A stretch of 64,000 bases of DNA from Loxodes magnus (Eukaryota; Ciliophora; Karyorelictea; Loxodida; Loxodidae): the NCBI GenBank assembly GCA_946699065.1, contig CAMPDV010000058.1:62001-126000 (forward strand), in the 5' to 3' direction. Both the position numbers and the translations under genes were made by a program. Positions 32,996 through 48,702 of the stretch are shown one piece after another; the first letter of the stretch is position 1; each line of letters starts with the position of its first letter. Below the pieces are notes generated by a model, which made no database searches, was not told the DNA's origin, and saw only the letters and a program-made list of their open reading frames with translations.

Positions 32996-33540
32996 ATTAT
33001 AAATTTATTAAAAATATAATTAAATAATTAAAACTTAAGATTCAAAAAAAGAATTAATAACGTTTCAATAAGCTTTATACTTAATTTACATAAATGATTA
33101 TAATAAATGAGAAAAATAACCATAAATTTTAGATTTCAAAATTTAAGAAAGTTATTATTGATACACTAAGATCATTTTAAAAGTCTTTATCAAATAGTTA
33201 AAAAGAAATAGTAAAGAAACTAAAATTTTGCCCTTGGACTTATCCTTATACTAATTTTACTATAAACATCCTAAATACCAACTTAAAATAGTCATAAGAA
33301 TCATTTTATTTAATAAAAGGCTTATTAAAACAATAAACATTCTCAAAGATAACTGTAGAAGTAAATACAACATCTAAAATATGTACCTTCTTTTTAGAAT
33401 ATAACCAAATATCACTAGACTTATTTCTAGAACTCTATGACTAATTTTCTCTTCTTAAATTAGAAAAAATCTTATCCTAAGAAACGATATATAAATCTTT
33501 CATAAACTTCGAAAAGTTATCATAAAGTTAAAACGTTTGA
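32996..33540 (+). pseudogene. 5'-truncated array gene (left edge)
   Basis: Only the C-terminal about 180 codons of the array ORF are present, ending at UGA 33538-33540. The preceding sequence is unique flank. The frame stays open into the flank but without resemblance to the missing part. Confidence 0.5.
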
Positions 33541-33786
33541 GCTTAAACCAATATTTTTTATGTAAGGATAAGTAAAACATTACTTGATCTTTTAATTCGT
33601 AGTAGGACTTAAGCTGAAAGATCACCATAAAAGATCTTAAATCATTTAAAAGTAAGATCGTATGCAAAAAGTTGAACGAGAGAAATTGATCTTACAAAAG
33701 TTTTGGTTTTAAAATGATGTAGAAGTAGTATCATATGATTGAAAAAAGTAAACATATTGTGAAGAGACCGCTAAAATATCTGAGAA

Positions 33787-35706
33787 ATGTAATAACATTT
33801 TAAAAAACTTAAACAATAAATTAAAAACATTTTTTATCTAAACTGCTTTCAAAGTATGATGGTTAAGTATTATTCGATTATAAGTAATAGTAAAATTTAG
33901 TTAGTTATAAAAATCTTCGTAAAGCTTAATTTTTAAAGTAAAAGCTACATAACTCATGAATTACTTTTTTCAATTATATGCGCTAATAAATGTTTTAATA
34001 TTTGTATAATTTTTATCTCATTTTCTATTACTTTTGATATAGTCTTTCTTTCTTACTTTTTTTGTAAATTTCTTGTGAAATATTTTTATGTATAAATCTA
34101 AATATCTAAAATTAGACTTTGTGTTTCCTTAATCATATATTATAAGGAGTCTTAAGTCATTATTCCCAATCGTTTACGATAGTCAAATATAGAATAGTAC
34201 ATGCATAAATTTTCTCGAATGAATCATACTCTCCACACATAGGGATTTTCAATAATAAGAATCTTAAAAATATTTTCGAAAATGATTGGTTTCTAAGCTA
34301 TATATACTGATAAGTTCTTTTCTAAATTATTTGTTCAACTTAGTGTAAGAAAATAGTGGAAATCAGTTAAGATTCTAAACTAATCAGCATATATTTTAGC
34401 TGTTTTAATTTTCTTAAACTTTTGAGTAGCTGTATTATAGAAATAATGTTGTATTTTGTCTCTTATATATTTAGTAAAGATTCATAAGCCTTAAAACTTA
34501 AGTAATAAAGAAATTAAATATATTTAAACATTAAAACAATAAATTAAAAAATAAACATTTTTCGATCAAACTCTTTTTAACTGTAAAATCCGATAAGCAA
34601 AAATTATTTTAAAATCAAATCTATTATAAGTAATAGATAAACTTTATGACTTACTTTTCATTGATGTCTTAAAATAAGTAGGAGTCGGAAAAATTTACAT
34701 CAGACTGGAAAAAAAGTGATTATTTTTCTTTAAAAAAGCGACTATTTGAATCGTAATAGAAAATGTAAATTAGTAACTTATTAGGATTTCTTAGAACTTT
34801 GTTGAACAATTTCGAGTGTAAGTGTTAAAAAGAGAATAATCTTTTAATAATGATATATTACTTCTGTTTTTTGTTTATGCCATACATAATATTTTTATTG
34901 ATCTTCTTAATTTGGATTAAATCGTATTGATAAGTTTTTTCTAATCAGATTTAAATTATTTAATATCTATTGGATTTTTACATTATGAAACTAAAGTAAA
35001 ATTGATTTAACTAAGTTTTAATGAAAATGATGTGCTTTATTGTGTCAAACTTGAGACTTTCATATATTAGTTGATTGATTAATAAGAATTTATTTAATTA
35101 TGTATCTTCATACTTTCCTTTTATAAGAGCTTACTCTTTGAACTTCTTTAAATGAAACTAAATTATAAATTTATTAAAAATATAATTAAATAATTAAAAC
35201 TTAAGATTCAAAAAAAGAATTAATAACGTTTCAATAAGCTTTATACTTAATTTACATAAATGATTATAATAAATGAGAAAAATAACCATAAATTTTAGAT
35301 TTCAAAATTTAAGAAAGTTATTATTGATACACTAAGATCATTTTAAAAGTCTTTATCAAATAGTTAAAAAGAAATAGTAAAGAAACTAAAATTTTGCCCT
35401 TGGACTTATCCTTATACTAATTTTACTATAAACATCCTAAATACCAACTTAAAATAGTCATAAGAATCATTTTATTTAATAAAAGGCTTATTAAAACAAT
35501 AAACATTCTCAAAGATAACTGTAGAAGTAAATACAACATCTAAAATATGTACCTTCTTTTTAGAATATAACCAAATATCACTAGACTTATTTCTAGAACT
35601 CTATGACTAATTTTCTCTTCTTAAATTAGAAAAAATCTTATCCTAAGAAACGATATATAAATCTTTCATAAACTTCGAAAAGTTATCATAAAGTTAAAAC
35701 GTTTGA
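33787..35706 (+). CDS. Array gene copy 1: hydrophobic 639-aa protein
   Basis: 640 codons from ATG 33787 across the unit boundary to UGA 35704-35706 with UAA/UAG = Gln. Only three internal UGAs (read as Trp) occur within it, but six UGAs follow in the 245 nt between its stop and the next ATG, as expected if the ORF end is real. First-codon-position G is enriched in the last third (for example FCPWTYPYTNF, KITVEVNTTSKICTFFLEY). Residues about 70-125 are strongly hydrophobic (LLFSIICANKCFNICIIFIS, FDIVFLSYFFCKFLVKYF), with further hydrophobic stretches (AYILAVLIFLNF, LLLFFVYAIHNIFIDLL). Possibly a membrane protein. Family not recognised. Confidence 0.45.
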
Positions 35707-35952
35707 GCTTAAACCAATATTTTTTATGTAAGGATAAGTAAAACATTACTTGATCTTTTAATTCGTAGTAGGACTTAAGCTGAAAGATCACCATAAAAGA
35801 TCTTAAATCATTTAAAAGTAAGATCGTATGCAAAAAGTTGAACGAGAGAAATTGATCTTACAAAAGTTTTGGTTTTAAAATGATGTAGAAGTAGTATCAT
35901 ATGATTGAAAAAAGTAAACATATTGTGAAGAGACCGCTAAAATATCTGAGAA

Positions 35953-37872
35953 ATGTAATAACATTTTAAAAAACTTAAACAATAAATTAAAAACATTTTT
36001 TATCTAAACTGCTTTCAAAGTATGATGGTTAAGTATTATTCGATTATAAGTAATAGTAAAATTTAGTTAGTTATAAAAATCTTCGTAAAGCTTAATTTTT
36101 AAAGTAAAAGCTACATAACTCATGAATTACTTTTTTCAATTATATGCGCTAATAAATGTTTTAATATTTGTATAATTTTTATCTCATTTTCTATTACTTT
36201 TGATATAGTCTTTCTTTCTTACTTTTTTTGTAAATTTCTTGTGAAATATTTTTATGTATAAATCTAAATATCTAAAATTAGACTTTGTGTTTCCTTAATC
36301 ATATATTATAAGGAGTCTTAAGTCATTATTCCCAATCGTTTACGATAGTCAAATATAGAATAGTACATGCATAAATTTTCTCGAATGAATCATACTCTCC
36401 ACACATAGGGATTTTCAATAATAAGAATCTTAAAAATATTTTCGAAAATGATTGGTTTCTAAGCTATATATACTGATAAGTTCTTTTCTAAATTATTTGT
36501 TCAACTTAGTGTAAGAAAATAGTGGAAATCAGTTAAGATTCTAAACTAATCAGCATATATTTTAGCTGTTTTAATTTTCTTAAACTTTTGAGTAGCTGTA
36601 TTATAGAAATAATGTTGTATTTTGTCTCTTATATATTTAGTAAAGATTCATAAGCCTTAAAACTTAAGTAATAAAGAAATTAAATATATTTAAACATTAA
36701 AACAATAAATTAAAAAATAAACATTTTTCGATCAAACTCTTTTTAACTGTAAAATCCGATAAGCAAAAATTATTTTAAAATCAAATCTATTATAAGTAAT
36801 AGATAAACTTTATGACTTACTTTTCATTGATGTCTTAAAATAAGTAGGAGTCGGAAAAATTTACATCAGACTGGAAAAAAAGTGATTATTTTTCTTTAAA
36901 AAAGCGACTATTTGAATCGTAATAGAAAATGTAAATTAGTAACTTATTAGGATTTCTTAGAACTTTGTTGAACAATTTCGAGTGTAAGTGTTAAAAAGAG
37001 AATAATCTTTTAATAATGATATATTACTTCTGTTTTTTGTTTATGCCATACATAATATTTTTATTGATCTTCTTAATTTGGATTAAATCGTATTGATAAG
37101 TTTTTTCTAATCAGATTTAAATTATTTAATATCTATTGGATTTTTACATTATGAAACTAAAGTAAAATTGATTTAACTAAGTTTTAATGAAAATGATGTG
37201 CTTTATTGTGTCAAACTTGAGACTTTCATATATTAGTTGATTGATTAATAAGAATTTATTTAATTATGTATCTTCATACTTTCCTTTTATAAGAGCTTAC
37301 TCTTTGAACTTCTTTAAATGAAACTAAATTATAAATTTATTAAAAATATAATTAAATAATTAAAACTTAAGATTCAAAAAAAGAATTAATAACGTTTCAA
37401 TAAGCTTTATACTTAATTTACATAAATGATTATAATAAATGAGAAAAATAACCATAAATTTTAGATTTCAAAATTTAAGAAAGTTATTATTGATACACTA
37501 AGATCATTTTAAAAGTCTTTATCAAATAGTTAAAAAGAAATAGTAAAGAAACTAAAATTTTGCCCTTGGACTTATCCTTATACTAATTTTACTATAAACA
37601 TCCTAAATACCAACTTAAAATAGTCATAAGAATCATTTTATTTAATAAAAGGCTTATTAAAACAATAAACATTCTCAAAGATAACTGTAGAAGTAAATAC
37701 AACATCTAAAATATGTACCTTCTTTTTAGAATATAACCAAATATCACTAGACTTATTTCTAGAACTCTATGACTAATTTTCTCTTCTTAAATTAGAAAAA
37801 ATCTTATCCTAAGAAACGATATATAAATCTTTCATAAACTTCGAAAAGTTATCATAAAGTTAAAACGTTTGA
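35953..37872 (+). CDS. Array gene copy 2
   Basis: Same ORF as 33787-35706, offset by 2166 bp. No sequence difference noticed. Confidence 0.45.
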
Positions 37873-38118
37873 GCTTAAACCAATATTTTTTATGTAAGGA
37901 TAAGTAAAACATTACTTGATCTTTTAATTCGTAGTAGGACTTAAGCTGAAAGATCACCATAAAAGATCTTAAATCATTTAAAAGTAAGATCGTATGCAAA
38001 AAGTTGAACGAGAGAAATTGATCTTACAAAAGTTTTGGTTTTAAAATGATGTAGAAGTAGTATCATATGATTGAAAAAAGTAAACATATTGTGAAGAGAC
38101 CGCTAAAATATCTGAGAA

Positions 38119-40038
38119 ATGTAATAACATTTTAAAAAACTTAAACAATAAATTAAAAACATTTTTTATCTAAACTGCTTTCAAAGTATGATGGTTAAGT
38201 ATTATTCGATTATAAGTAATAGTAAAATTTAGTTAGTTATAAAAATCTTCGTAAAGCTTAATTTTTAAAGTAAAAGCTACATAACTCATGAATTACTTTT
38301 TTCAATTATATGCGCTAATAAATGTTTTAATATTTGTATAATTTTTATCTCATTTTCTATTACTTTTGATATAGTCTTTCTTTCTTACTTTTTTTGTAAA
38401 TTTCTTGTGAAATATTTTTATGTATAAATCTAAATATCTAAAATTAGACTTTGTGTTTCCTTAATCATATATTATAAGGAGTCTTAAGTCATTATTCCCA
38501 ATCGTTTACGATAGTCAAATATAGAATAGTACATGCATAAATTTTCTCGAATGAATCATACTCTCCACACATAGGGATTTTCAATAATAAGAATCTTAAA
38601 AATATTTTCGAAAATGATTGGTTTCTAAGCTATATATACTGATAAGTTCTTTTCTAAATTATTTGTTCAACTTAGTGTAAGAAAATAGTGGAAATCAGTT
38701 AAGATTCTAAACTAATCAGCATATATTTTAGCTGTTTTAATTTTCTTAAACTTTTGAGTAGCTGTATTATAGAAATAATGTTGTATTTTGTCTCTTATAT
38801 ATTTAGTAAAGATTCATAAGCCTTAAAACTTAAGTAATAAAGAAATTAAATATATTTAAACATTAAAACAATAAATTAAAAAATAAACATTTTTCGATCA
38901 AACTCTTTTTAACTGTAAAATCCGATAAGCAAAAATTATTTTAAAATCAAATCTATTATAAGTAATAGATAAACTTTATGACTTACTTTTCATTGATGTC
39001 TTAAAATAAGTAGGAGTCGGAAAAATTTACATCAGACTGGAAAAAAAGTGATTATTTTTCTTTAAAAAAGCGACTATTTGAATCGTAATAGAAAATGTAA
39101 ATTAGTAACTTATTAGGATTTCTTAGAACTTTGTTGAACAATTTCGAGTGTAAGTGTTAAAAAGAGAATAATCTTTTAATAATGATATATTACTTCTGTT
39201 TTTTGTTTATGCCATACATAATATTTTTATTGATCTTCTTAATTTGGATTAAATCGTATTGATAAGTTTTTTCTAATCAGATTTAAATTATTTAATATCT
39301 ATTGGATTTTTACATTATGAAACTAAAGTAAAATTGATTTAACTAAGTTTTAATGAAAATGATGTGCTTTATTGTGTCAAACTTGAGACTTTCATATATT
39401 AGTTGATTGATTAATAAGAATTTATTTAATTATGTATCTTCATACTTTCCTTTTATAAGAGCTTACTCTTTGAACTTCTTTAAATGAAACTAAATTATAA
39501 ATTTATTAAAAATATAATTAAATAATTAAAACTTAAGATTCAAAAAAAGAATTAATAACGTTTCAATAAGCTTTATACTTAATTTACATAAATGATTATA
39601 ATAAATGAGAAAAATAACCATAAATTTTAGATTTCAAAATTTAAGAAAGTTATTATTGATACACTAAGATCATTTTAAAAGTCTTTATCAAATAGTTAAA
39701 AAGAAATAGTAAAGAAACTAAAATTTTGCCCTTGGACTTATCCTTATACTAATTTTACTATAAACATCCTAAATACCAACTTAAAATAGTCATAAGAATC
39801 ATTTTATTTAATAAAAGGCTTATTAAAACAATAAACATTCTCAAAGATAACTGTAGAAGTAAATACAACATCTAAAATATGTACCTTCTTTTTAGAATAT
39901 AACCAAATATCACTAGACTTATTTCTAGAACTCTATGACTAATTTTCTCTTCTTAAATTAGAAAAAATCTTATCCTAAGAAACGATATATAAATCTTTCA
40001 TAAACTTCGAAAAGTTATCATAAAGTTAAAACGTTTGA
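38119..40038 (+). CDS. Array gene copy 3
   Basis: Same ORF as 33787-35706, offset by two units. No sequence difference noticed. Confidence 0.45.
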
Positions 40039-40284
40039 GCTTAAACCAATATTTTTTATGTAAGGATAAGTAAAACATTACTTGATCTTTTAATTCGTAG
40101 TAGGACTTAAGCTGAAAGATCACCATAAAAGATCTTAAATCATTTAAAAGTAAGATCGTATGCAAAAAGTTGAACGAGAGAAATTGATCTTACAAAAGTT
40201 TTGGTTTTAAAATGATGTAGAAGTAGTATCATATGATTGAAAAAAGTAAACATATTGTGAAGAGACCGCTAAAATATCTGAGAA

Positions 40285-42204
40285 ATGTAATAACATTTTA
40301 AAAAACTTAAACAATAAATTAAAAACATTTTTTATCTAAACTGCTTTCAAAGTATGATGGTTAAGTATTATTCGATTATAAGTAATAGTAAAATTTAGTT
40401 AGTTATAAAAATCTTCGTAAAGCTTAATTTTTAAAGTAAAAGCTACATAACTCATGAATTACTTTTTTCAATTATATGCGCTAATAAATGTTTTAATATT
40501 TGTATAATTTTTATCTCATTTTCTATTACTTTTGATATAGTCTTTCTTTCTTACTTTTTTTGTAAATTTCTTGTGAAATATTTTTATGTATAAATCTAAA
40601 TATCTAAAATTAGACTTTGTGTTTCCTTAATCATATATTATAAGGAGTCTTAAGTCATTATTCCCAATCGTTTACGATAGTCAAATATAGAATAGTACAT
40701 GCATAAATTTTCTCGAATGAATCATACTCTCCACACATAGGGATTTTCAATAATAAGAATCTTAAAAATATTTTCGAAAATGATTGGTTTCTAAGCTATA
40801 TATACTGATAAGTTCTTTTCTAAATTATTTGTTCAACTTAGTGTAAGAAAATAGTGGAAATCAGTTAAGATTCTAAACTAATCAGCATATATTTTAGCTG
40901 TTTTAATTTTCTTAAACTTTTGAGTAGCTGTATTATAGAAATAATGTTGTATTTTGTCTCTTATATATTTAGTAAAGATTCATAAGCCTTAAAACTTAAG
41001 TAATAAAGAAATTAAATATATTTAAACATTAAAACAATAAATTAAAAAATAAACATTTTTCGATCAAACTCTTTTTAACTGTAAAATCCGATAAGCAAAA
41101 ATTATTTTAAAATCAAATCTATTATAAGTAATAGATAAACTTTATGACTTACTTTTCATTGATGTCTTAAAATAAGTAGGAGTCGGAAAAATTTACATCA
41201 GACTGGAAAAAAAGTGATTATTTTTCTTTAAAAAAGCGACTATTTGAATCGTAATAGAAAATGTAAATTAGTAACTTATTAGGATTTCTTAGAACTTTGT
41301 TGAACAATTTCGAGTGTAAGTGTTAAAAAGAGAATAATCTTTTAATAATGATATATTACTTCTGTTTTTTGTTTATGCCATACATAATATTTTTATTGAT
41401 CTTCTTAATTTGGATTAAATCGTATTGATAAGTTTTTTCTAATCAGATTTAAATTATTTAATATCTATTGGATTTTTACATTATGAAACTAAAGTAAAAT
41501 TGATTTAACTAAGTTTTAATGAAAATGATGTGCTTTATTGTGTCAAACTTGAGACTTTCATATATTAGTTGATTGATTAATAAGAATTTATTTAATTATG
41601 TATCTTCATACTTTCCTTTTATAAGAGCTTACTCTTTGAACTTCTTTAAATGAAACTAAATTATAAATTTATTAAAAATATAATTAAATAATTAAAACTT
41701 AAGATTCAAAAAAAGAATTAATAACGTTTCAATAAGCTTTATACTTAATTTACATAAATGATTATAATAAATGAGAAAAATAACCATAAATTTTAGATTT
41801 CAAAATTTAAGAAAGTTATTATTGATACACTAAGATCATTTTAAAAGTCTTTATCAAATAGTTAAAAAGAAATAGTAAAGAAACTAAAATTTTGCCCTTG
41901 GACTTATCCTTATACTAATTTTACTATAAACATCCTAAATACCAACTTAAAATAGTCATAAGAATCATTTTATTTAATAAAAGGCTTATTAAAACAATAA
42001 ACATTCTCAAAGATAACTGTAGAAGTAAATACAACATCTAAAATATGTACCTTCTTTTTAGAATATAACCAAATATCACTAGACTTATTTCTAGAACTCT
42101 ATGACTAATTTTCTCTTCTTAAATTAGAAAAAATCTTATCCTAAGAAACGATATATAAATCTTTCATAAACTTCGAAAAGTTATCATAAAGTTAAAACGT
42201 TTGA
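40285..42204 (+). CDS. Array gene copy 4
   Basis: Same ORF as 33787-35706, offset by three units. No sequence difference noticed. Confidence 0.45.
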
Positions 42205-42450
42205 GCTTAAACCAATATTTTTTATGTAAGGATAAGTAAAACATTACTTGATCTTTTAATTCGTAGTAGGACTTAAGCTGAAAGATCACCATAAAAGATC
42301 TTAAATCATTTAAAAGTAAGATCGTATGCAAAAAGTTGAACGAGAGAAATTGATCTTACAAAAGTTTTGGTTTTAAAATGATGTAGAAGTAGTATCATAT
42401 GATTGAAAAAAGTAAACATATTGTGAAGAGACCGCTAAAATATCTGAGAA

Positions 42451-44370
42451 ATGTAATAACATTTTAAAAAACTTAAACAATAAATTAAAAACATTTTTTA
42501 TCTAAACTGCTTTCAAAGTATGATGGTTAAGTATTATTCGATTATAAGTAATAGTAAAATTTAGTTAGTTATAAAAATCTTCGTAAAGCTTAATTTTTAA
42601 AGTAAAAGCTACATAACTCATGAATTACTTTTTTCAATTATATGCGCTAATAAATGTTTTAATATTTGTATAATTTTTATCTCATTTTCTATTACTTTTG
42701 ATATAGTCTTTCTTTCTTACTTTTTTTGTAAATTTCTTGTGAAATATTTTTATGTATAAATCTAAATATCTAAAATTAGACTTTGTGTTTCCTTAATCAT
42801 ATATTATAAGGAGTCTTAAGTCATTATTCCCAATCGTTTACGATAGTCAAATATAGAATAGTACATGCATAAATTTTCTCGAATGAATCATACTCTCCAC
42901 ACATAGGGATTTTCAATAATAAGAATCTTAAAAATATTTTCGAAAATGATTGGTTTCTAAGCTATATATACTGATAAGTTCTTTTCTAAATTATTTGTTC
43001 AACTTAGTGTAAGAAAATAGTGGAAATCAGTTAAGATTCTAAACTAATCAGCATATATTTTAGCTGTTTTAATTTTCTTAAACTTTTGAGTAGCTGTATT
43101 ATAGAAATAATGTTGTATTTTGTCTCTTATATATTTAGTAAAGATTCATAAGCCTTAAAACTTAAGTAATAAAGAAATTAAATATATTTAAACATTAAAA
43201 CAATAAATTAAAAAATAAACATTTTTCGATCAAACTCTTTTTAACTGTAAAATCCGATAAGCAAAAATTATTTTAAAATCAAATCTATTATAAGTAATAG
43301 ATAAACTTTATGACTTACTTTTCATTGATGTCTTAAAATAAGTAGGAGTCGGAAAAATTTACATCAGACTGGAAAAAAAGTGATTATTTTTCTTTAAAAA
43401 AGCGACTATTTGAATCGTAATAGAAAATGTAAATTAGTAACTTATTAGGATTTCTTAGAACTTTGTTGAACAATTTCGAGTGTAAGTGTTAAAAAGAGAA
43501 TAATCTTTTAATAATGATATATTACTTCTGTTTTTTGTTTATGCCATACATAATATTTTTATTGATCTTCTTAATTTGGATTAAATCGTATTGATAAGTT
43601 TTTTCTAATCAGATTTAAATTATTTAATATCTATTGGATTTTTACATTATGAAACTAAAGTAAAATTGATTTAACTAAGTTTTAATGAAAATGATGTGCT
43701 TTATTGTGTCAAACTTGAGACTTTCATATATTAGTTGATTGATTAATAAGAATTTATTTAATTATGTATCTTCATACTTTCCTTTTATAAGAGCTTACTC
43801 TTTGAACTTCTTTAAATGAAACTAAATTATAAATTTATTAAAAATATAATTAAATAATTAAAACTTAAGATTCAAAAAAAGAATTAATAACGTTTCAATA
43901 AGCTTTATACTTAATTTACATAAATGATTATAATAAATGAGAAAAATAACCATAAATTTTAGATTTCAAAATTTAAGAAAGTTATTATTGATACACTAAG
44001 ATCATTTTAAAAGTCTTTATCAAATAGTTAAAAAGAAATAGTAAAGAAACTAAAATTTTGCCCTTGGACTTATCCTTATACTAATTTTACTATAAACATC
44101 CTAAATACCAACTTAAAATAGTCATAAGAATCATTTTATTTAATAAAAGGCTTATTAAAACAATAAACATTCTCAAAGATAACTGTAGAAGTAAATACAA
44201 CATCTAAAATATGTACCTTCTTTTTAGAATATAACCAAATATCACTAGACTTATTTCTAGAACTCTATGACTAATTTTCTCTTCTTAAATTAGAAAAAAT
44301 CTTATCCTAAGAAACGATATATAAATCTTTCATAAACTTCGAAAAGTTATCATAAAGTTAAAACGTTTGA
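42451..44370 (+). CDS. Array gene copy 5
   Basis: Same ORF as 33787-35706, offset by four units. No sequence difference noticed. Confidence 0.45.
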
Positions 44371-44616
44371 GCTTAAACCAATATTTTTTATGTAAGGATA
44401 AGTAAAACATTACTTGATCTTTTAATTCGTAGTAGGACTTAAGCTGAAAGATCACCATAAAAGATCTTAAATCATTTAAAAGTAAGATCGTATGCAAAAA
44501 GTTGAACGAGAGAAATTGATCTTACAAAAGTTTTGGTTTTAAAATGATGTAGAAGTAGTATCATATGATTGAAAAAAGTAAACATATTGTGAAGAGACCG
44601 CTAAAATATCTGAGAA

Positions 44617-46536
44617 ATGTAATAACATTTTAAAAAACTTAAACAATAAATTAAAAACATTTTTTATCTAAACTGCTTTCAAAGTATGATGGTTAAGTAT
44701 TATTCGATTATAAGTAATAGTAAAATTTAGTTAGTTATAAAAATCTTCGTAAAGCTTAATTTTTAAAGTAAAAGCTACATAACTCATGAATTACTTTTTT
44801 CAATTATATGCGCTAATAAATGTTTTAATATTTGTATAATTTTTATCTCATTTTCTATTACTTTTGATATAGTCTTTCTTTCTTACTTTTTTTGTAAATT
44901 TCTTGTGAAATATTTTTATGTATAAATCTAAATATCTAAAATTAGACTTTGTGTTTCCTTAATCATATATTATAAGGAGTCTTAAGTCATTATTCCCAAT
45001 CGTTTACGATAGTCAAATATAGAATAGTACATGCATAAATTTTCTCGAATGAATCATACTCTCCACACATAGGGATTTTCAATAATAAGAATCTTAAAAA
45101 TATTTTCGAAAATGATTGGTTTCTAAGCTATATATACTGATAAGTTCTTTTCTAAATTATTTGTTCAACTTAGTGTAAGAAAATAGTGGAAATCAGTTAA
45201 GATTCTAAACTAATCAGCATATATTTTAGCTGTTTTAATTTTCTTAAACTTTTGAGTAGCTGTATTATAGAAATAATGTTGTATTTTGTCTCTTATATAT
45301 TTAGTAAAGATTCATAAGCCTTAAAACTTAAGTAATAAAGAAATTAAATATATTTAAACATTAAAACAATAAATTAAAAAATAAACATTTTTCGATCAAA
45401 CTCTTTTTAACTGTAAAATCCGATAAGCAAAAATTATTTTAAAATCAAATCTATTATAAGTAATAGATAAACTTTATGACTTACTTTTCATTGATGTCTT
45501 AAAATAAGTAGGAGTCGGAAAAATTTACATCAGACTGGAAAAAAAGTGATTATTTTTCTTTAAAAAAGCGACTATTTGAATCGTAATAGAAAATGTAAAT
45601 TAGTAACTTATTAGGATTTCTTAGAACTTTGTTGAACAATTTCGAGTGTAAGTGTTAAAAAGAGAATAATCTTTTAATAATGATATATTACTTCTGTTTT
45701 TTGTTTATGCCATACATAATATTTTTATTGATCTTCTTAATTTGGATTAAATCGTATTGATAAGTTTTTTCTAATCAGATTTAAATTATTTAATATCTAT
45801 TGGATTTTTACATTATGAAACTAAAGTAAAATTGATTTAACTAAGTTTTAATGAAAATGATGTGCTTTATTGTGTCAAACTTGAGACTTTCATATATTAG
45901 TTGATTGATTAATAAGAATTTATTTAATTATGTATCTTCATACTTTCCTTTTATAAGAGCTTACTCTTTGAACTTCTTTAAATGAAACTAAATTATAAAT
46001 TTATTAAAAATATAATTAAATAATTAAAACTTAAGATTCAAAAAAAGAATTAATAACGTTTCAATAAGCTTTATACTTAATTTACATAAATGATTATAAT
46101 AAATGAGAAAAATAACCATAAATTTTAGATTTCAAAATTTAAGAAAGTTATTATTGATACACTAAGATCATTTTAAAAGTCTTTATCAAATAGTTAAAAA
46201 GAAATAGTAAAGAAACTAAAATTTTGCCCTTGGACTTATCCTTATACTAATTTTACTATAAACATCCTAAATACCAACTTAAAATAGTCATAAGAATCAT
46301 TTTATTTAATAAAAGGCTTATTAAAACAATAAACATTCTCAAAGATAACTGTAGAAGTAAATACAACATCTAAAATATGTACCTTCTTTTTAGAATATAA
46401 CCAAATATCACTAGACTTATTTCTAGAACTCTATGACTAATTTTCTCTTCTTAAATTAGAAAAAATCTTATCCTAAGAAACGATATATAAATCTTTCATA
46501 AACTTCGAAAAGTTATCATAAAGTTAAAACGTTTGA
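44617..46536 (+). CDS. Array gene copy 6
   Basis: Same ORF as 33787-35706, offset by five units. No sequence difference noticed. Confidence 0.45.
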
Positions 46537-46782
46537 GCTTAAACCAATATTTTTTATGTAAGGATAAGTAAAACATTACTTGATCTTTTAATTCGTAGTA
46601 GGACTTAAGCTGAAAGATCACCATAAAAGATCTTAAATCATTTAAAAGTAAGATCGTATGCAAAAAGTTGAACGAGAGAAATTGATCTTACAAAAGTTTT
46701 GGTTTTAAAATGATGTAGAAGTAGTATCATATGATTGAAAAAAGTAAACATATTGTGAAGAGACCGCTAAAATATCTGAGAA

Positions 46783-48702
46783 ATGTAATAACATTTTAAA
46801 AAACTTAAACAATAAATTAAAAACATTTTTTATCTAAACTGCTTTCAAAGTATGATGGTTAAGTATTATTCGATTATAAGTAATAGTAAAATTTAGTTAG
46901 TTATAAAAATCTTCGTAAAGCTTAATTTTTAAAGTAAAAGCTACATAACTCATGAATTACTTTTTTCAATTATATGCGCTAATAAATGTTTTAATATTTG
47001 TATAATTTTTATCTCATTTTCTATTACTTTTGATATAGTCTTTCTTTCTTACTTTTTTTGTAAATTTCTTGTGAAATATTTTTATGTATAAATCTAAATA
47101 TCTAAAATTAGACTTTGTGTTTCCTTAATCATATATTATAAGGAGTCTTAAGTCATTATTCCCAATCGTTTACGATAGTCAAATATAGAATAGTACATGC
47201 ATAAATTTTCTCGAATGAATCATACTCTCCACACATAGGGATTTTCAATAATAAGAATCTTAAAAATATTTTCGAAAATGATTGGTTTCTAAGCTATATA
47301 TACTGATAAGTTCTTTTCTAAATTATTTGTTCAACTTAGTGTAAGAAAATAGTGGAAATCAGTTAAGATTCTAAACTAATCAGCATATATTTTAGCTGTT
47401 TTAATTTTCTTAAACTTTTGAGTAGCTGTATTATAGAAATAATGTTGTATTTTGTCTCTTATATATTTAGTAAAGATTCATAAGCCTTAAAACTTAAGTA
47501 ATAAAGAAATTAAATATATTTAAACATTAAAACAATAAATTAAAAAATAAACATTTTTCGATCAAACTCTTTTTAACTGTAAAATCCGATAAGCAAAAAT
47601 TATTTTAAAATCAAATCTATTATAAGTAATAGATAAACTTTATGACTTACTTTTCATTGATGTCTTAAAATAAGTAGGAGTCGGAAAAATTTACATCAGA
47701 CTGGAAAAAAAGTGATTATTTTTCTTTAAAAAAGCGACTATTTGAATCGTAATAGAAAATGTAAATTAGTAACTTATTAGGATTTCTTAGAACTTTGTTG
47801 AACAATTTCGAGTGTAAGTGTTAAAAAGAGAATAATCTTTTAATAATGATATATTACTTCTGTTTTTTGTTTATGCCATACATAATATTTTTATTGATCT
47901 TCTTAATTTGGATTAAATCGTATTGATAAGTTTTTTCTAATCAGATTTAAATTATTTAATATCTATTGGATTTTTACATTATGAAACTAAAGTAAAATTG
48001 ATTTAACTAAGTTTTAATGAAAATGATGTGCTTTATTGTGTCAAACTTGAGACTTTCATATATTAGTTGATTGATTAATAAGAATTTATTTAATTATGTA
48101 TCTTCATACTTTCCTTTTATAAGAGCTTACTCTTTGAACTTCTTTAAATGAAACTAAATTATAAATTTATTAAAAATATAATTAAATAATTAAAACTTAA
48201 GATTCAAAAAAAGAATTAATAACGTTTCAATAAGCTTTATACTTAATTTACATAAATGATTATAATAAATGAGAAAAATAACCATAAATTTTAGATTTCA
48301 AAATTTAAGAAAGTTATTATTGATACACTAAGATCATTTTAAAAGTCTTTATCAAATAGTTAAAAAGAAATAGTAAAGAAACTAAAATTTTGCCCTTGGA
48401 CTTATCCTTATACTAATTTTACTATAAACATCCTAAATACCAACTTAAAATAGTCATAAGAATCATTTTATTTAATAAAAGGCTTATTAAAACAATAAAC
48501 ATTCTCAAAGATAACTGTAGAAGTAAATACAACATCTAAAATATGTACCTTCTTTTTAGAATATAACCAAATATCACTAGACTTATTTCTAGAACTCTAT
48601 GACTAATTTTCTCTTCTTAAATTAGAAAAAATCTTATCCTAAGAAACGATATATAAATCTTTCATAAACTTCGAAAAGTTATCATAAAGTTAAAACGTTT
48701 GA
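46783..48702 (+). CDS. Array gene copy 7
   Basis: Same ORF as 33787-35706, offset by six units; the last complete copy. Confidence 0.45.
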